Of a stretch of 35,909 nt of DNA, positions 26,089 through 33,019 are shown one piece after another. Position numbers and translations under genes: made by a program. Below the pieces are notes generated by a model. The model searched no databases. It saw nothing but the letters and a program-made list of their open reading frames with translations, and was not told where the DNA came from. How positions within the stretch are numbered: position 1 is the stretch's first letter; each line of letters opens with the position of its first letter. Source of the stretch: Deltaproteobacteria bacterium (GTDB lineage: Bacteria > Myxococcota_A > UBA796 > UBA2385); NCBI GenBank assembly GCA_016845285.1, contig JAERSX010000320.1, positions 1 through 35,909 of the forward strand, in the 5' to 3' direction.

Positions 26089-27302
26089 GGGCGCAGGCCT
26101 TCGCGGCGACGACGCGCCAGGAAGACCGGCAGCAGCCACCACAGGCTCGCCGCACCGCTGTTGCAGCCGCAGCCGCCCGGATCTGCCGGCGTGAGGGCGC
26201 CACCGCCGCTGTCGCCATCCGCGGTGCCGGTCCCGCCGTCGTCACCGGTGCCGCTCCCGCCGTCGTCCCCCGGCCCCGAGTCCCCGCTGTCGCCCGCCGG
26301 CGACGTGTCCTCGCTGGTGTCGGTCCCGCCCGTGTCGATGGGACCCCAGTCCACCTCGGCCGCGCAGCCCTCGAACTCTTCGCTCTCGACGCAGGGCACC
26401 TCCGCGATGAGCATGGGCACACCCTCGGTGGTGGTGAGCAGGCCGCCCTCGTGTCGATAGGCGATGGACTCGCCCTGGCCCTGCTCGTGGAGCATCACGC
26501 GGGTGGGAATCTCCCCCCAGTGAGCGTCGGGATCGTCGGGATCGGTGACCCACTCCCAGCCGCTGTCGTAGTTCCGTGCGATGAAGCGATCGCCCGCCGG
26601 CGACCAGTCCGCGCCCGTGAACGCACCCGGAGACGGCCACTCACCCACCGCCAGCTCGGTGAGCACCTCCACCTCTGCGGTCGCGTCGAGGCCCGTGGGC
26701 TCGAGGGGGGCACGGGCCACCCGCGGGGCGTCCTCCGACTCCATCCGCTCCTTGGTGACCAGGTAGATCTGCCCGGTGCAGGGATGCACCGCCACCGCCT
26801 CGGTGTCGCGCGGCGACTCGGGCCAGGTCAGCCTCCAGGTCGCCAACACCGGCGCGTCCTCACCCTCACCGGGCTCGGCGACCACGTAGATCTGCACCTC
26901 TTCGCGGGTACGGGCGTTGTCTCCTACGTCTGCGATGTAGAGGCAGTGCTCGGCATCGGATCCCTCGGGGCAGGGCCCATAGGACAGGTCCTCCCAGTCC
27001 TGGAATTCGGCGTCGGTGACCACGTGGGTATCGACGTGTTCGCCGCTGAGGTCGAAGGCATGGAGCACGGCGACGCCGCCTGCATCGTTGTGGCTGAACC
27101 AGATGCCACGCCGGGTCCGCGACCACGCGATGCCGCTGCTCTCGTTGATCTCCTCGGCCATGCACTCGCTGACCAGGGCCGCGGCGTCGTAGGAAGTGCA
27201 GGTGGTCGCCTCGCTGGGAGCACTCCAAGCAAGCGATCCCAAGACCGCCAGCACGGTCCTCGGCACCCTAGGGCCCGCATCTTTCCTCGACCACACGGGC
27301 AT
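26070..27302 (-). CDS. Secreted MYXO-CTERM protein, beta-propeller-like
   Basis: 410 residues from ATG 27302; GTG 27266 would give a shorter signal. An N-terminal Sec signal (TVLAVLGSLAW...SEA) is followed by a globular domain at about 40-320 with SSGIAWSR, IWFSHNDAGGVAVLHAFDL, DWEDLSYGPC, LYIADVGDN, QIYVVAEP, DTEAVAVHPCTGQIYLVTKE and FTGADWSP. This pattern suggests a six-bladed esterase-like/SMP-30-type propeller. A Gly-Asp-Ser-Thr tether precedes the C-terminal tag GGCGCNSGAASLWWLLPVFL followed by ARRRR: Cys motif, hydrophobic helix and Arg cluster, the MYXO-CTERM sorting signal that myxosortase cleaves to leave a lipid-anchored Cys. It is a paralogue of the divergent lipoprotein at 27461. 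Confidence 0.9.
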   Translation of the reverse strand: MPVWSRKDAGPRVPRTVLAVLGSLAWSAPSEATTCTSYDAAALVSECMAEEINESSGIAWSRTRRGIWFSHNDAGGVAVLHAFDLSGEHVDTHVVTDAEFQDWEDLSYGPCPEGSDAEHCLYIADVGDNARTREEVQIYVVAEPGEGEDAPVLATWRLTWPESPRDTEAVAVHPCTGQIYLVTKERMESEDAPRVARAPLEPTGLDATAEVEVLTELAVGEWPSPGAFTGADWSPAGDRFIARNYDSGWEWVTDPDDPDAHWGEIPTRVMLHEQGQGESIAYRHEGGLLTTTEGVPMLIAEVPCVESEEFEGCAAEVDWGPIDTGGTDTSEDTSPAGDSGDSGPGDDGGSGTGDDGGTGTADGDSGGGALTPADPGGCGCNSGAASLWWLLPVFLARRRREGLRPQPGQL

Positions 27303-27460
27303 TCACTTCCCACGTCACCTGACGGCCATCTTACCGCCACTGCCCCGCCAGTGATGTAAAGTAGCGGCTGATGGTTCTCAGACCCCCTTTCCGGCAACGT
27401 ACCGGTCATCGACGTCTACGTCGTCGGCCCGCGTCGACGACCGCAGCCCTGGAGGATGAC
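27303..27460. promoter_or_regulatory. Divergent intergenic region between two propeller paralogues
   Basis: 158 bp shared by head-to-head paralogous genes. CACTG (27338-27342) and CAGTG (27349-27353) form a perfect 5-bp inverted repeat next to the AT-richer TGATGTAAAG, a plausible promoter/operator zone for the downstream operon. No reliable -35/-10 pair was found. Confidence 0.35.
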
Positions 27461-28324
27461 GTGGGTCACGGTCTCCTCGGTGCGTTGATGCTCGGACTTG
27501 CCGCCTGCGGCGACGACTCGGGGGAGTGCGAGAACTGGGGTGAGCCGGTCTCCACGGGCACCTTGGCCAGCGCGGAGATCTCCGAGGCGAGCGGGCTGGT
27601 GGCCAGTCGGATCCATGACGACCTCTTCTGGACCCACAACGACGCCGGCGACGGCGCACGGCTCTTCGCCCTCGACAGCAGCGGCGCCCACGAAGGCACC
27701 GTCGACTTCTCCGACGAGGACGCCAAGGACTGGGAGGACATCGCAGCCGGAGTGGGTGCCGACGGCAACCCCTGGCTCTACATCGGCGACATCGGCGACA
27801 ACGACCTGAGCCGCGACGAGATCCGTGTGTGGCGCACCGCCGAGCCCTCCGACCCGAAAGATGACGGCATCGAGCTGGACAAGCTCGACCTGAGCTACCC
27901 GGACGGCCCTCACGACGCCGAGACCCTGCTCTTCGATCCGCGAGACAACACCCTGTACGTGATCACCAAGTCCGACGGCGATCAGGCAGAGGTCTACGCC
28001 GTCGACGCGCATGCCGAGGACGATCAGGAGCTCGAGCACGTGGCCAGCATCGACCTGGTGGCGCGTGGACTTGCCGACGATGCGGCGCTCACGGGCGGTG
28101 ACATCTCGGCGGCCGGCGACTGGATCCTGCTGCGCACGCAAGGCCAGGTCTTCGCCTGGGCACGCGCTGCGGGAAGCACCCTGGCCGAGACCCTCGACCT
28201 CGAACCCTGCCTGGCACCCACGCCCACCCAGGACAATGGCGAGTCACTTGCCATGGACGGCGATAGCTACTTCACCGTCGGCGAAGGCACTGGTGCCCCG
28301 GTCTGGCAAGCGAGTCCTCCATGA
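27461..28324 (+). CDS. Propeller-like lipoprotein, first gene of the VTC/DUF4956 operon
   Basis: 287 residues from GTG 27461, chosen because GGAGG lies 5 nt upstream and it gives a lipoprotein signal, LLGALMLGLAAC; an ATG at 27371 adds an Arg-rich, non-signal segment. The body repeats the landmarks of the divergent MYXO-CTERM protein: EASGLVASR, LFWTHNDAGDGARLFALD, DWEDIAAG, LYIGDIGDN, EIRVWRTAEP, DAETLLFDPRDNTLYVITK, LTGGDISAAGD, DNGESLAMDGDSYFTVGEG. It lacks the tether and sorting tag. The fold is probably a beta-propeller of the esterase-like/phytase-like type; no catalytic residues can be assigned. The stop overlaps the next start (ATGA), placing it in an operon with the adaptor, VTC and DUF4956 genes. 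Confidence 0.87.
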   Translation: MGHGLLGALMLGLAACGDDSGECENWGEPVSTGTLASAEISEASGLVASRIHDDLFWTHNDAGDGARLFALDSSGAHEGTVDFSDEDAKDWEDIAAGVGADGNPWLYIGDIGDNDLSRDEIRVWRTAEPSDPKDDGIELDKLDLSYPDGPHDAETLLFDPRDNTLYVITKSDGDQAEVYAVDAHAEDDQELEHVASIDLVARGLADDAALTGGDISAAGDWILLRTQGQVFAWARAAGSTLAETLDLEPCLAPTPTQDNGESLAMDGDSYFTVGEGTGAPVWQASPP

Positions 28325-29343
28325 GCAAGCTGAAGGCAGGCCGAGCCATCGCAGGTGCGCTCGCGCTCATGGGCCTCGTGGCCATGGGGCTCAGCTCCAT
28401 GTCGGCCTCGGTGGTCACCGGCCCCGGCGTGGTCGACGCCACCACCACCTGGAAGGTTCGCGTCACCGGCGACGGGCGCTACCGCTGGACGCTGGAGGAA
28501 GGCCGCACCCCCCAGGGTCACGCCGTCGTGTCCGAGGGCGTCATGCAGTCCGAGCGCGGCGACCCCATGGTGCTCACCCTCGAAGCGGGCGTGGCTCCCG
28601 GTGCCACCATCGCCCAGAATCAGCCGCTGGCCCGCCTCCACTCCACCACCGCCCACGAACAGCTCCAAGCCCTCGAGGCCGAGCGCGCCCTCCTCCTCGC
28701 AGAGCAGGAGCTCCTGGCGGCTGGCGGCCGCCCCGAGGTGGTACGGGCAGCCGAGCAGGCCGTGGCTGTCGCCGAAGGCCGCCTCGAGATCGCCGAAGCC
28801 CAGGCCGAGCACATCTCCACCCTGGCCGACGACGGCGCGTCCTCCCGCTACGAAGCCGAGGAGGCCACGCGCCTTGCCTCGGTGGCCGACGCGGAGCTCG
28901 CCCTTGCGCAAGCCAAGCTCGACGAAGCCCGTCGTCCCGCCATGAGCGCCGAGTCCGAGGCCCTCGTCGCCCGCGTCAACGCCGTCGATGCGCGCCTGAC
29001 AGCAGCCCGGGCACGCGCCGAGCAGCAGGTGCTCGCTGCACCCTTCGCCGGCGAGCTGTCCATGCCTGGCGGCGACATCGCCCTTCAGGTCCACGCCGCT
29101 GGGCCCCGGCTCCTGCGCGTGGCCGTCGCCGAGTCCGAGCGTCGCCACGTGTCCCCCGGCAACATGGTCTCCTTCATCCCCACCGCCAACCCCGACAACC
29201 TCCACCAGGGCAAGGTGCTCGCCGTCGACAGCGCCGCGCGCTCCTTCGGCGGACAGACGGTCGTGTGGGTGGTGGCCGAGCTCGACGACTCCCTTCCCGT
29301 CGGGGCCACTGGCTCCGCAGCCGTCTCCAGGACGAAGGGATGA
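28321..29343 (+). CDS. HlyD-like membrane-fusion (periplasmic adaptor) protein
   Basis: 340 residues from ATG 28321, overlapping the previous stop by 4 bp. An N-terminal hydrophobic segment (about 7-30) is a membrane anchor or signal. The first lipoyl half (VSEGVMQSERGDPMVLTLEAG, then VAPGATIAQNQPLARL) leads into a helical hairpin of about 120 residues rich in Ala, Glu, Arg and Gln (105-235). The second lipoyl half (VLAAPFAGELSMPGG) and a beta-barrel end (RLLRVAVAESERRHVSPGNMV, VWVVAELDDSLPVGATGSAAV) follow. Adaptors normally bridge an inner-membrane pump to an outer-membrane channel, but neither an ABC/RND pump nor a TolC-like gene is nearby. Its position before the VTC and DUF4956 genes suggests it may extend a DUF4956 complex across the periplasm (inference). 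Its stop overlaps the VTC start (ATGA). Confidence 0.85.
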   Translation: MSKLKAGRAIAGALALMGLVAMGLSSMSASVVTGPGVVDATTTWKVRVTGDGRYRWTLEEGRTPQGHAVVSEGVMQSERGDPMVLTLEAGVAPGATIAQNQPLARLHSTTAHEQLQALEAERALLLAEQELLAAGGRPEVVRAAEQAVAVAEGRLEIAEAQAEHISTLADDGASSRYEAEEATRLASVADAELALAQAKLDEARRPAMSAESEALVARVNAVDARLTAARARAEQQVLAAPFAGELSMPGGDIALQVHAAGPRLLRVAVAESERRHVSPGNMVSFIPTANPDNLHQGKVLAVDSAARSFGGQTVVWVVAELDDSLPVGATGSAAVSRTKG

Positions 29344-30161
29344 GCGGAGAGGGGCGGCGAGAGCTCAAGTACATCATCCACGAGGACCAGCGTGCCAAGG
29401 TCCTCGACATCGCGCGGAACGCCGTCTCCGCCGACGAGCACGCAGGCGTGCTCACCGACTACATCTCCGATGGCTTCCGCGGCCCGGACGGCGAGCTCGC
29501 CAAGGGCTACCGCGTCAACACCCTCTACATCGACACCCCGGACCTGCGGACCTACACGCAGCGGCTGCGGAGCGCCCACATCCGCAACGTCGTTCGCATC
29601 CGCACCTACGGCGAGCCGGGCGACGTCACCCCGGTCTTCATCGAGTCCAAGCGAAAGCTCCGCGACCGCGTGGTCAAGCACCGCGCGCTCGTCTGCAATG
29701 CGCAGGAGTGGGCGGCCGCCGACGCCGCACACCCGTGGGAGACCATCCTCCCGCCCCTCGAGGGCGCCTTGGGCCGAAAGGCGCAGCGCTGGCTCGCTCA
29801 CACGCGCCGCGACAAGCTCGACACCGTGTTGACCGTGCACTACGTCCGCGAGGTCTACACCGAGGGGCGCTCGCGCCTCACCATCGATCACCTCGTGAGC
29901 GCCACAGGAAAGCAGGATCCCACCTTCCTGCAAGGACCCGGCCTCACCCGCCTCATTCCCCAAGGCTTCCTCGTGCTCGAGCTCAAATTCGACATCCGCA
30001 AGCCCGCTTGGATGAGAGACATCTGCAGCGAGCTGAACCTCGTCGAGGAGCCCGTCTCCAAGTACGGCCTCGGCGTGGCTCACACCGTGCGGACCGATCG
30101 TGTGGGTGAGCGCAAGTACATCACCCCGCCCACCTTGACCCGTGCGGGGCGCGCCGCGTGA
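29340..30161 (+). CDS. VTC domain protein (polyphosphate polymerase-like)
   Basis: 273 residues from ATG 29340, coupled to the adaptor gene. It is a single CYTH-like tunnel domain with the VTC basic/acidic pattern: E8xK10 (RRELKY), YIDTPDLRTYTQRL, R86xR88 (VVRIRTYGE), E102xK104xK106, RRDKLDTVLTV, RSRLTIDH and E214xK216 (VLELKFDIRK). In yeast Vtc4 this domain makes polyphosphate from ATP at the cytoplasmic face and feeds it through membrane segments. This protein has no membrane segment of its own, so the partner would be the DUF4956 protein whose start overlaps its stop (GTGA). All expected triphosphate-tunnel residue pairs are present, so it is probably active. Another nucleotide-derived product cannot be excluded. 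Confidence 0.92.
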   Translation: MSGEGRRELKYIIHEDQRAKVLDIARNAVSADEHAGVLTDYISDGFRGPDGELAKGYRVNTLYIDTPDLRTYTQRLRSAHIRNVVRIRTYGEPGDVTPVFIESKRKLRDRVVKHRALVCNAQEWAAADAAHPWETILPPLEGALGRKAQRWLAHTRRDKLDTVLTVHYVREVYTEGRSRLTIDHLVSATGKQDPTFLQGPGLTRLIPQGFLVLELKFDIRKPAWMRDICSELNLVEEPVSKYGLGVAHTVRTDRVGERKYITPPTLTRAGRAA

Positions 30162-30841
30162 CGCCCTTCGAGGCCGAACAGCTCCTGCTCGACACCTCCA
30201 CCCTCGGCCTCGACGCCGTGGTGCAGTCGCTGCTGTTGAGCTTCATCCTGGGGCTCGTCGTGGCGGCGGTCTATCGGTGGTCGCTGCCCGAGCGCATCGT
30301 GCCGCCGCAGCTCATGGCCTCGCTGGCGCTCCTGCCCATGATCACCGCACTCGTGATGATGGTCATCGGCAACAGCCTCGCGCGGGCCTTCTCGCTCGTG
30401 GGCGCGCTGGCCATCGTTCGCTTCCGCACCCGCCTCCGCAGCACCTGGGACATCTCCTTCGTGTTCTTCGCGCTGGCCGTGGGCATCGGCTGCGGCGTGG
30501 GTGCCCTCGAGAACACCGCGCTCGGCACCCTGGTCATCGTGCTGGCCGTCGTGGTGCTCGGCGCGCTGCCGTTCACGCGCGCCGCCTCGGATGTACAGAC
30601 CCTGCGCTGCGACGTCGCCGCCTACGAGCTCGGCGAGGGCGCGCTGGCGCCGCTCATCGACAAATACGCCCGGCGGCGCTGGCTCACCACCGCGCAGTCC
30701 CAGCGCTTCGGCGAGGCCATGACGCTCACGTACCGCATCGTGCTGAAACGAAAGGCCCGTTTGGAGCCCCTGGTTCGCGAGCTCTCGGCCCTCGAAGGTG
30801 TGGAACGGGTCACGCTCATGAGCGAAGAGGGCAGCACTTAG
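30158..30841 (+). CDS. DUF4956 family membrane protein
   Basis: 227 residues from GTG 30158, overlapping the VTC stop. Four hydrophobic segments lie at about 21-39, 50-71, 98-116 and 121-139. Between the second and third is the family hallmark, SLARAFSLVGALAIVRFRTR (73-92). A charged cytoplasmic tail of about 85 residues ends the protein. DUF4956 genes are commonly next to VTC and CotH genes in bacteria; the function is unproven. Position and coupling suggest it is the membrane channel or anchor for the VTC polymerase, like the transmembrane part of eukaryotic VTC (inference). The Arg-rich RFRTR-LR loop could bind polyanion. Confidence 0.9.
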   Translation: MTPFEAEQLLLDTSTLGLDAVVQSLLLSFILGLVVAAVYRWSLPERIVPPQLMASLALLPMITALVMMVIGNSLARAFSLVGALAIVRFRTRLRSTWDISFVFFALAVGIGCGVGALENTALGTLVIVLAVVVLGALPFTRAASDVQTLRCDVAAYELGEGALAPLIDKYARRRWLTTAQSQRFGEAMTLTYRIVLKRKARLEPLVRELSALEGVERVTLMSEEGST

Positions 30842-30870
30842 GGCAAACTGCGGAAACGCACTGGAGAGAG

Positions 30871-31542
30871 ATGATGCGCCCCACGCTGATGGCCCCCATG
30901 TACTTGCTGTTTCCACTCACGCTGTTGGCCTGTGGCGACAAGGCGGGAGGCTTCGACTCTGGCGCTACCGTCACCGAGGACTGCACCGACGGTGTGGACA
31001 ACGACGGCAACGGTGCCGCCGACTGCGCCGACGCCGCTTGCGCCGACGATCCGGCCTGTGCCGAGGACGACGACGACGAGGGCGGCGACTCTGGGGGCAC
31101 GGGTGGCAACACCGACTACCCCGACGTGCTCGTCAACGAGTTCATGGCGAGCAACGCCACCACCCTCCAAGACGTGACCGGCGCCTGGCCCGACTGGATC
31201 GAGCTCTACAACGCATCTGACGAGACCGTCGACCTCGCGGGCTGGTTCATCACCGACAACCTGGACAACCAGGACAAGAGCGAGCTCCCCAGCTTCGTGC
31301 TCGAGCCCGGTGAGTTCCTCATCCTGTACGCCGACGACGACCAGGAAGACGGAGAAGACCACGTCAACTTCAGCCTCGACGCCGCTGGCGAGCAGATCGG
31401 CATCTACGGCCCCGACGGCTCCATGGTCGACGAGATCGAGTACGGCGAGCAGGCCACCGACGTGAGCATGGGCCGGGTGCCCGACGGCAGCAGCACCTGG
31501 GAGGTGCTCGACAGCGCCTCACCCGGCTCCAGCAACGAGTGA
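30871..31542 (+). CDS. Lamin-tail domain lipoprotein at the end of the VTC operon
   Basis: 223 residues from ATG 30871 (GGAGAG 2 nt upstream; ATG 30874 is at better distance and may be the true start). Lipobox LLAC, then a Cys/Asp stretch (CTDGVDNDGNGAADCADAAC) like the calcium- and disulfide-containing repeats of myxobacterial surface proteins. An acidic tether leads to a lamin-tail domain (about 86-223): VLVNEFMASNATTLQD, DWIELYNASDETVDLAGWFI, FLILYADDDQEDGEDHVNF, QIGIYGPDGSMVDEIEYGEQ, SPGSSNE. It lies 29 bp downstream of the DUF4956 gene, so it probably shares the operon. It could be a surface acceptor or scaffold for the system. Its stop abuts that of the convergent peptidase gene. Confidence 0.88.
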   Translation: MMRPTLMAPMYLLFPLTLLACGDKAGGFDSGATVTEDCTDGVDNDGNGAADCADAACADDPACAEDDDDEGGDSGGTGGNTDYPDVLVNEFMASNATTLQDVTGAWPDWIELYNASDETVDLAGWFITDNLDNQDKSELPSFVLEPGEFLILYADDDQEDGEDHVNFSLDAAGEQIGIYGPDGSMVDEIEYGEQATDVSMGRVPDGSSTWEVLDSASPGSSNE

Positions 31543-32964
31543 TCAGGCCGGGGACACCGCCAGGGTGTCCCGCGGTAGGGCGCCGAGCTCCTCGTAGAGC
31601 CACACGTTCGCCCGGATCGCCTTGCCGAAGATGCCGAGATGCATGGACTCGTTGGGTCCATGCGCCGTCGTCTTCGGATCCATCACGCCGTTGAGGATCA
31701 GCGGCAGGTCGCCGTACTTGCGGCCGAAGAGCGCCACGAAGGGAATGGAGCCACCCACGCCCACCTGGAGCAGCTTGCGGCCCCAGACGCGCTCGTAGGC
31801 CCGGTCAGCGGCCTCGAAGGCCGGCCCTCTCGGCGTGTAGAGCCAGCTCTCGCCGTCCCAGCCCGTGGGCGACACGGTGACCTTGACGCCACCCGGCGGG
31901 TTGGTGGTCACCACCTCGGTGATGGCGTCCCGAAGCTCGTCCGCCTCCTGCCCTGGGGCGAGCCGCACCGAGAGCGTCGCTGTGGCCTTGGTGCGCAGGG
32001 CGTTCTTCTTGGTCTCGGCGGTGGGCAGCGTGGTCGCCACCACCGTCAGCGACGGCTGACGCCAGAGCCACTCGGCCGGCGAGCGCCCATGGGTGGGCAA
32101 GGGGTCGACCCCATCGATGATGTGGGCGCCGTCACGGATGATCTCGGCGTTCAGCGGCACGTCCCAGGAGTCCCGCCGCCAGTCGTCATCGATGTCCTCG
32201 ACACGCCCCACCTTGAGCCGGCCGTCCTCGTCGGTGAGCCGCGCGATGAGCCGACACAGGGCCACGCTCACATCGGGCACCATGTTGCCCCAGAGCCCGC
32301 TGTGGCCGTCGGCATCGAGCGCCTCCACAGCGAGCTCCAGCTCCATGAGGCCGCGCAGGGACACGGTCAGGCCAGGGATGTCCACCGAGGGATTCTCGCA
32401 GTCGGTGAGCACCATCACGTCCGAGGAGAAGGCCTCGGGGAAGGTGTCCATGTAGCGCTCGAGGTTGGGGGAGCCGATCTCCTCCTCGCCCTCGATGAGC
32501 AGCTTGAGGTTGCAGGGCAAGCCACCAGACTCCTCGAGCCAGGCGCGGATGGCGGCGAGATGGCTGACCCAGCCACCCATGTCGTCGGCGCTGCCCCGGG
32601 CGTAGAGCCGACCGTCGAGCTCCACACCCTCGTGGGGATCGGTGCGCCAGGGCTCGCCCTTCACGGGCTGAAGATCGAGGTGACCGTAGATCAGCACGGT
32701 GGGAGCGGAGGGGTCGGCATGCAGCCACTCGGCGGCCACGCATGGCAGGGTGCCCTCGAGGTGGAGCAAACGGGCGTTGTCGAGGCCCAGCGCCGACAGG
32801 TCGTCGCGGATTCGCTCGGCGAGGCGATGGACGTCGTCGAAGTGACTCGGATCACACGAGATCGCTGCGTAGGACAGGTAATCCTTGAGACGCGCGACGG
32901 TCTCGTCGAACTGTTCGGTTGCCCGACGCTCGACAGCGGTGGCGGAGCTCGCGATGGTGGACAT
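31543..32964 (-). CDS. M20 family metallopeptidase (dipeptidase-like)
   Basis: 473 residues from ATG 32964, with GGGAGG 5 nt upstream; an in-frame ATG at 32997 lacks such a site. It has the M20 zinc ligands: YGHLDLQPV (His), SADDMGGWVSH (bridging Asp), IEGEEEIGSPNLE (general base Glu and ligand Glu), LTDCENPS (Asp), and HGPNESMHLG (His) near the end, with a dimerisation domain between (about 215-385). No signal peptide is seen, so it is cytoplasmic. It hydrolyses dipeptides or related amide bonds, as in carnosinase/PepV-like and succinyl-diaminopimelate desuccinylase relatives. The closest look is the M20A/DUF (peptidase M20, dipeptidase) group. It seems unrelated to the surface genes around it. 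Confidence 0.95.
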   Translation of the reverse strand: MSTIASSATAVERRATEQFDETVARLKDYLSYAAISCDPSHFDDVHRLAERIRDDLSALGLDNARLLHLEGTLPCVAAEWLHADPSAPTVLIYGHLDLQPVKGEPWRTDPHEGVELDGRLYARGSADDMGGWVSHLAAIRAWLEESGGLPCNLKLLIEGEEEIGSPNLERYMDTFPEAFSSDVMVLTDCENPSVDIPGLTVSLRGLMELELAVEALDADGHSGLWGNMVPDVSVALCRLIARLTDEDGRLKVGRVEDIDDDWRRDSWDVPLNAEIIRDGAHIIDGVDPLPTHGRSPAEWLWRQPSLTVVATTLPTAETKKNALRTKATATLSVRLAPGQEADELRDAITEVVTTNPPGGVKVTVSPTGWDGESWLYTPRGPAFEAADRAYERVWGRKLLQVGVGGSIPFVALFGRKYGDLPLILNGVMDPKTTAHGPNESMHLGIFGKAIRANVWLYEELGALPRDTLAVSPA

Positions 32965-32997
32965 GACACCTCCCAGAGGGCGCGCATCGTAGATCAC

Positions 32998-33017
32998 CCG
33001 ACGCCCTCACGGGTCGG
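32998..33017 (-). terminator. Hairpin just downstream of the beta-helix lipoprotein gene
   Basis: CCGA (32998-33001) pairs with TCGG (33014-33017), and CCC (33004-33006) with GGG (33011-33013), around a TCAC loop; two bases bulge on one side. It starts 3 nt past the stop codon at 33020 on the minus strand. No T-tract follows. Confidence 0.45.
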
Positions 33018-33019
33018 AG

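Noticed and set aside
28011..29339. In-frame extension of the VTC gene upstream of 29340
   Set aside because: It overlaps the propeller lipoprotein and adaptor genes and encodes Arg/Pro/His-rich noise; the VTC domain starts right after ATG 29340.
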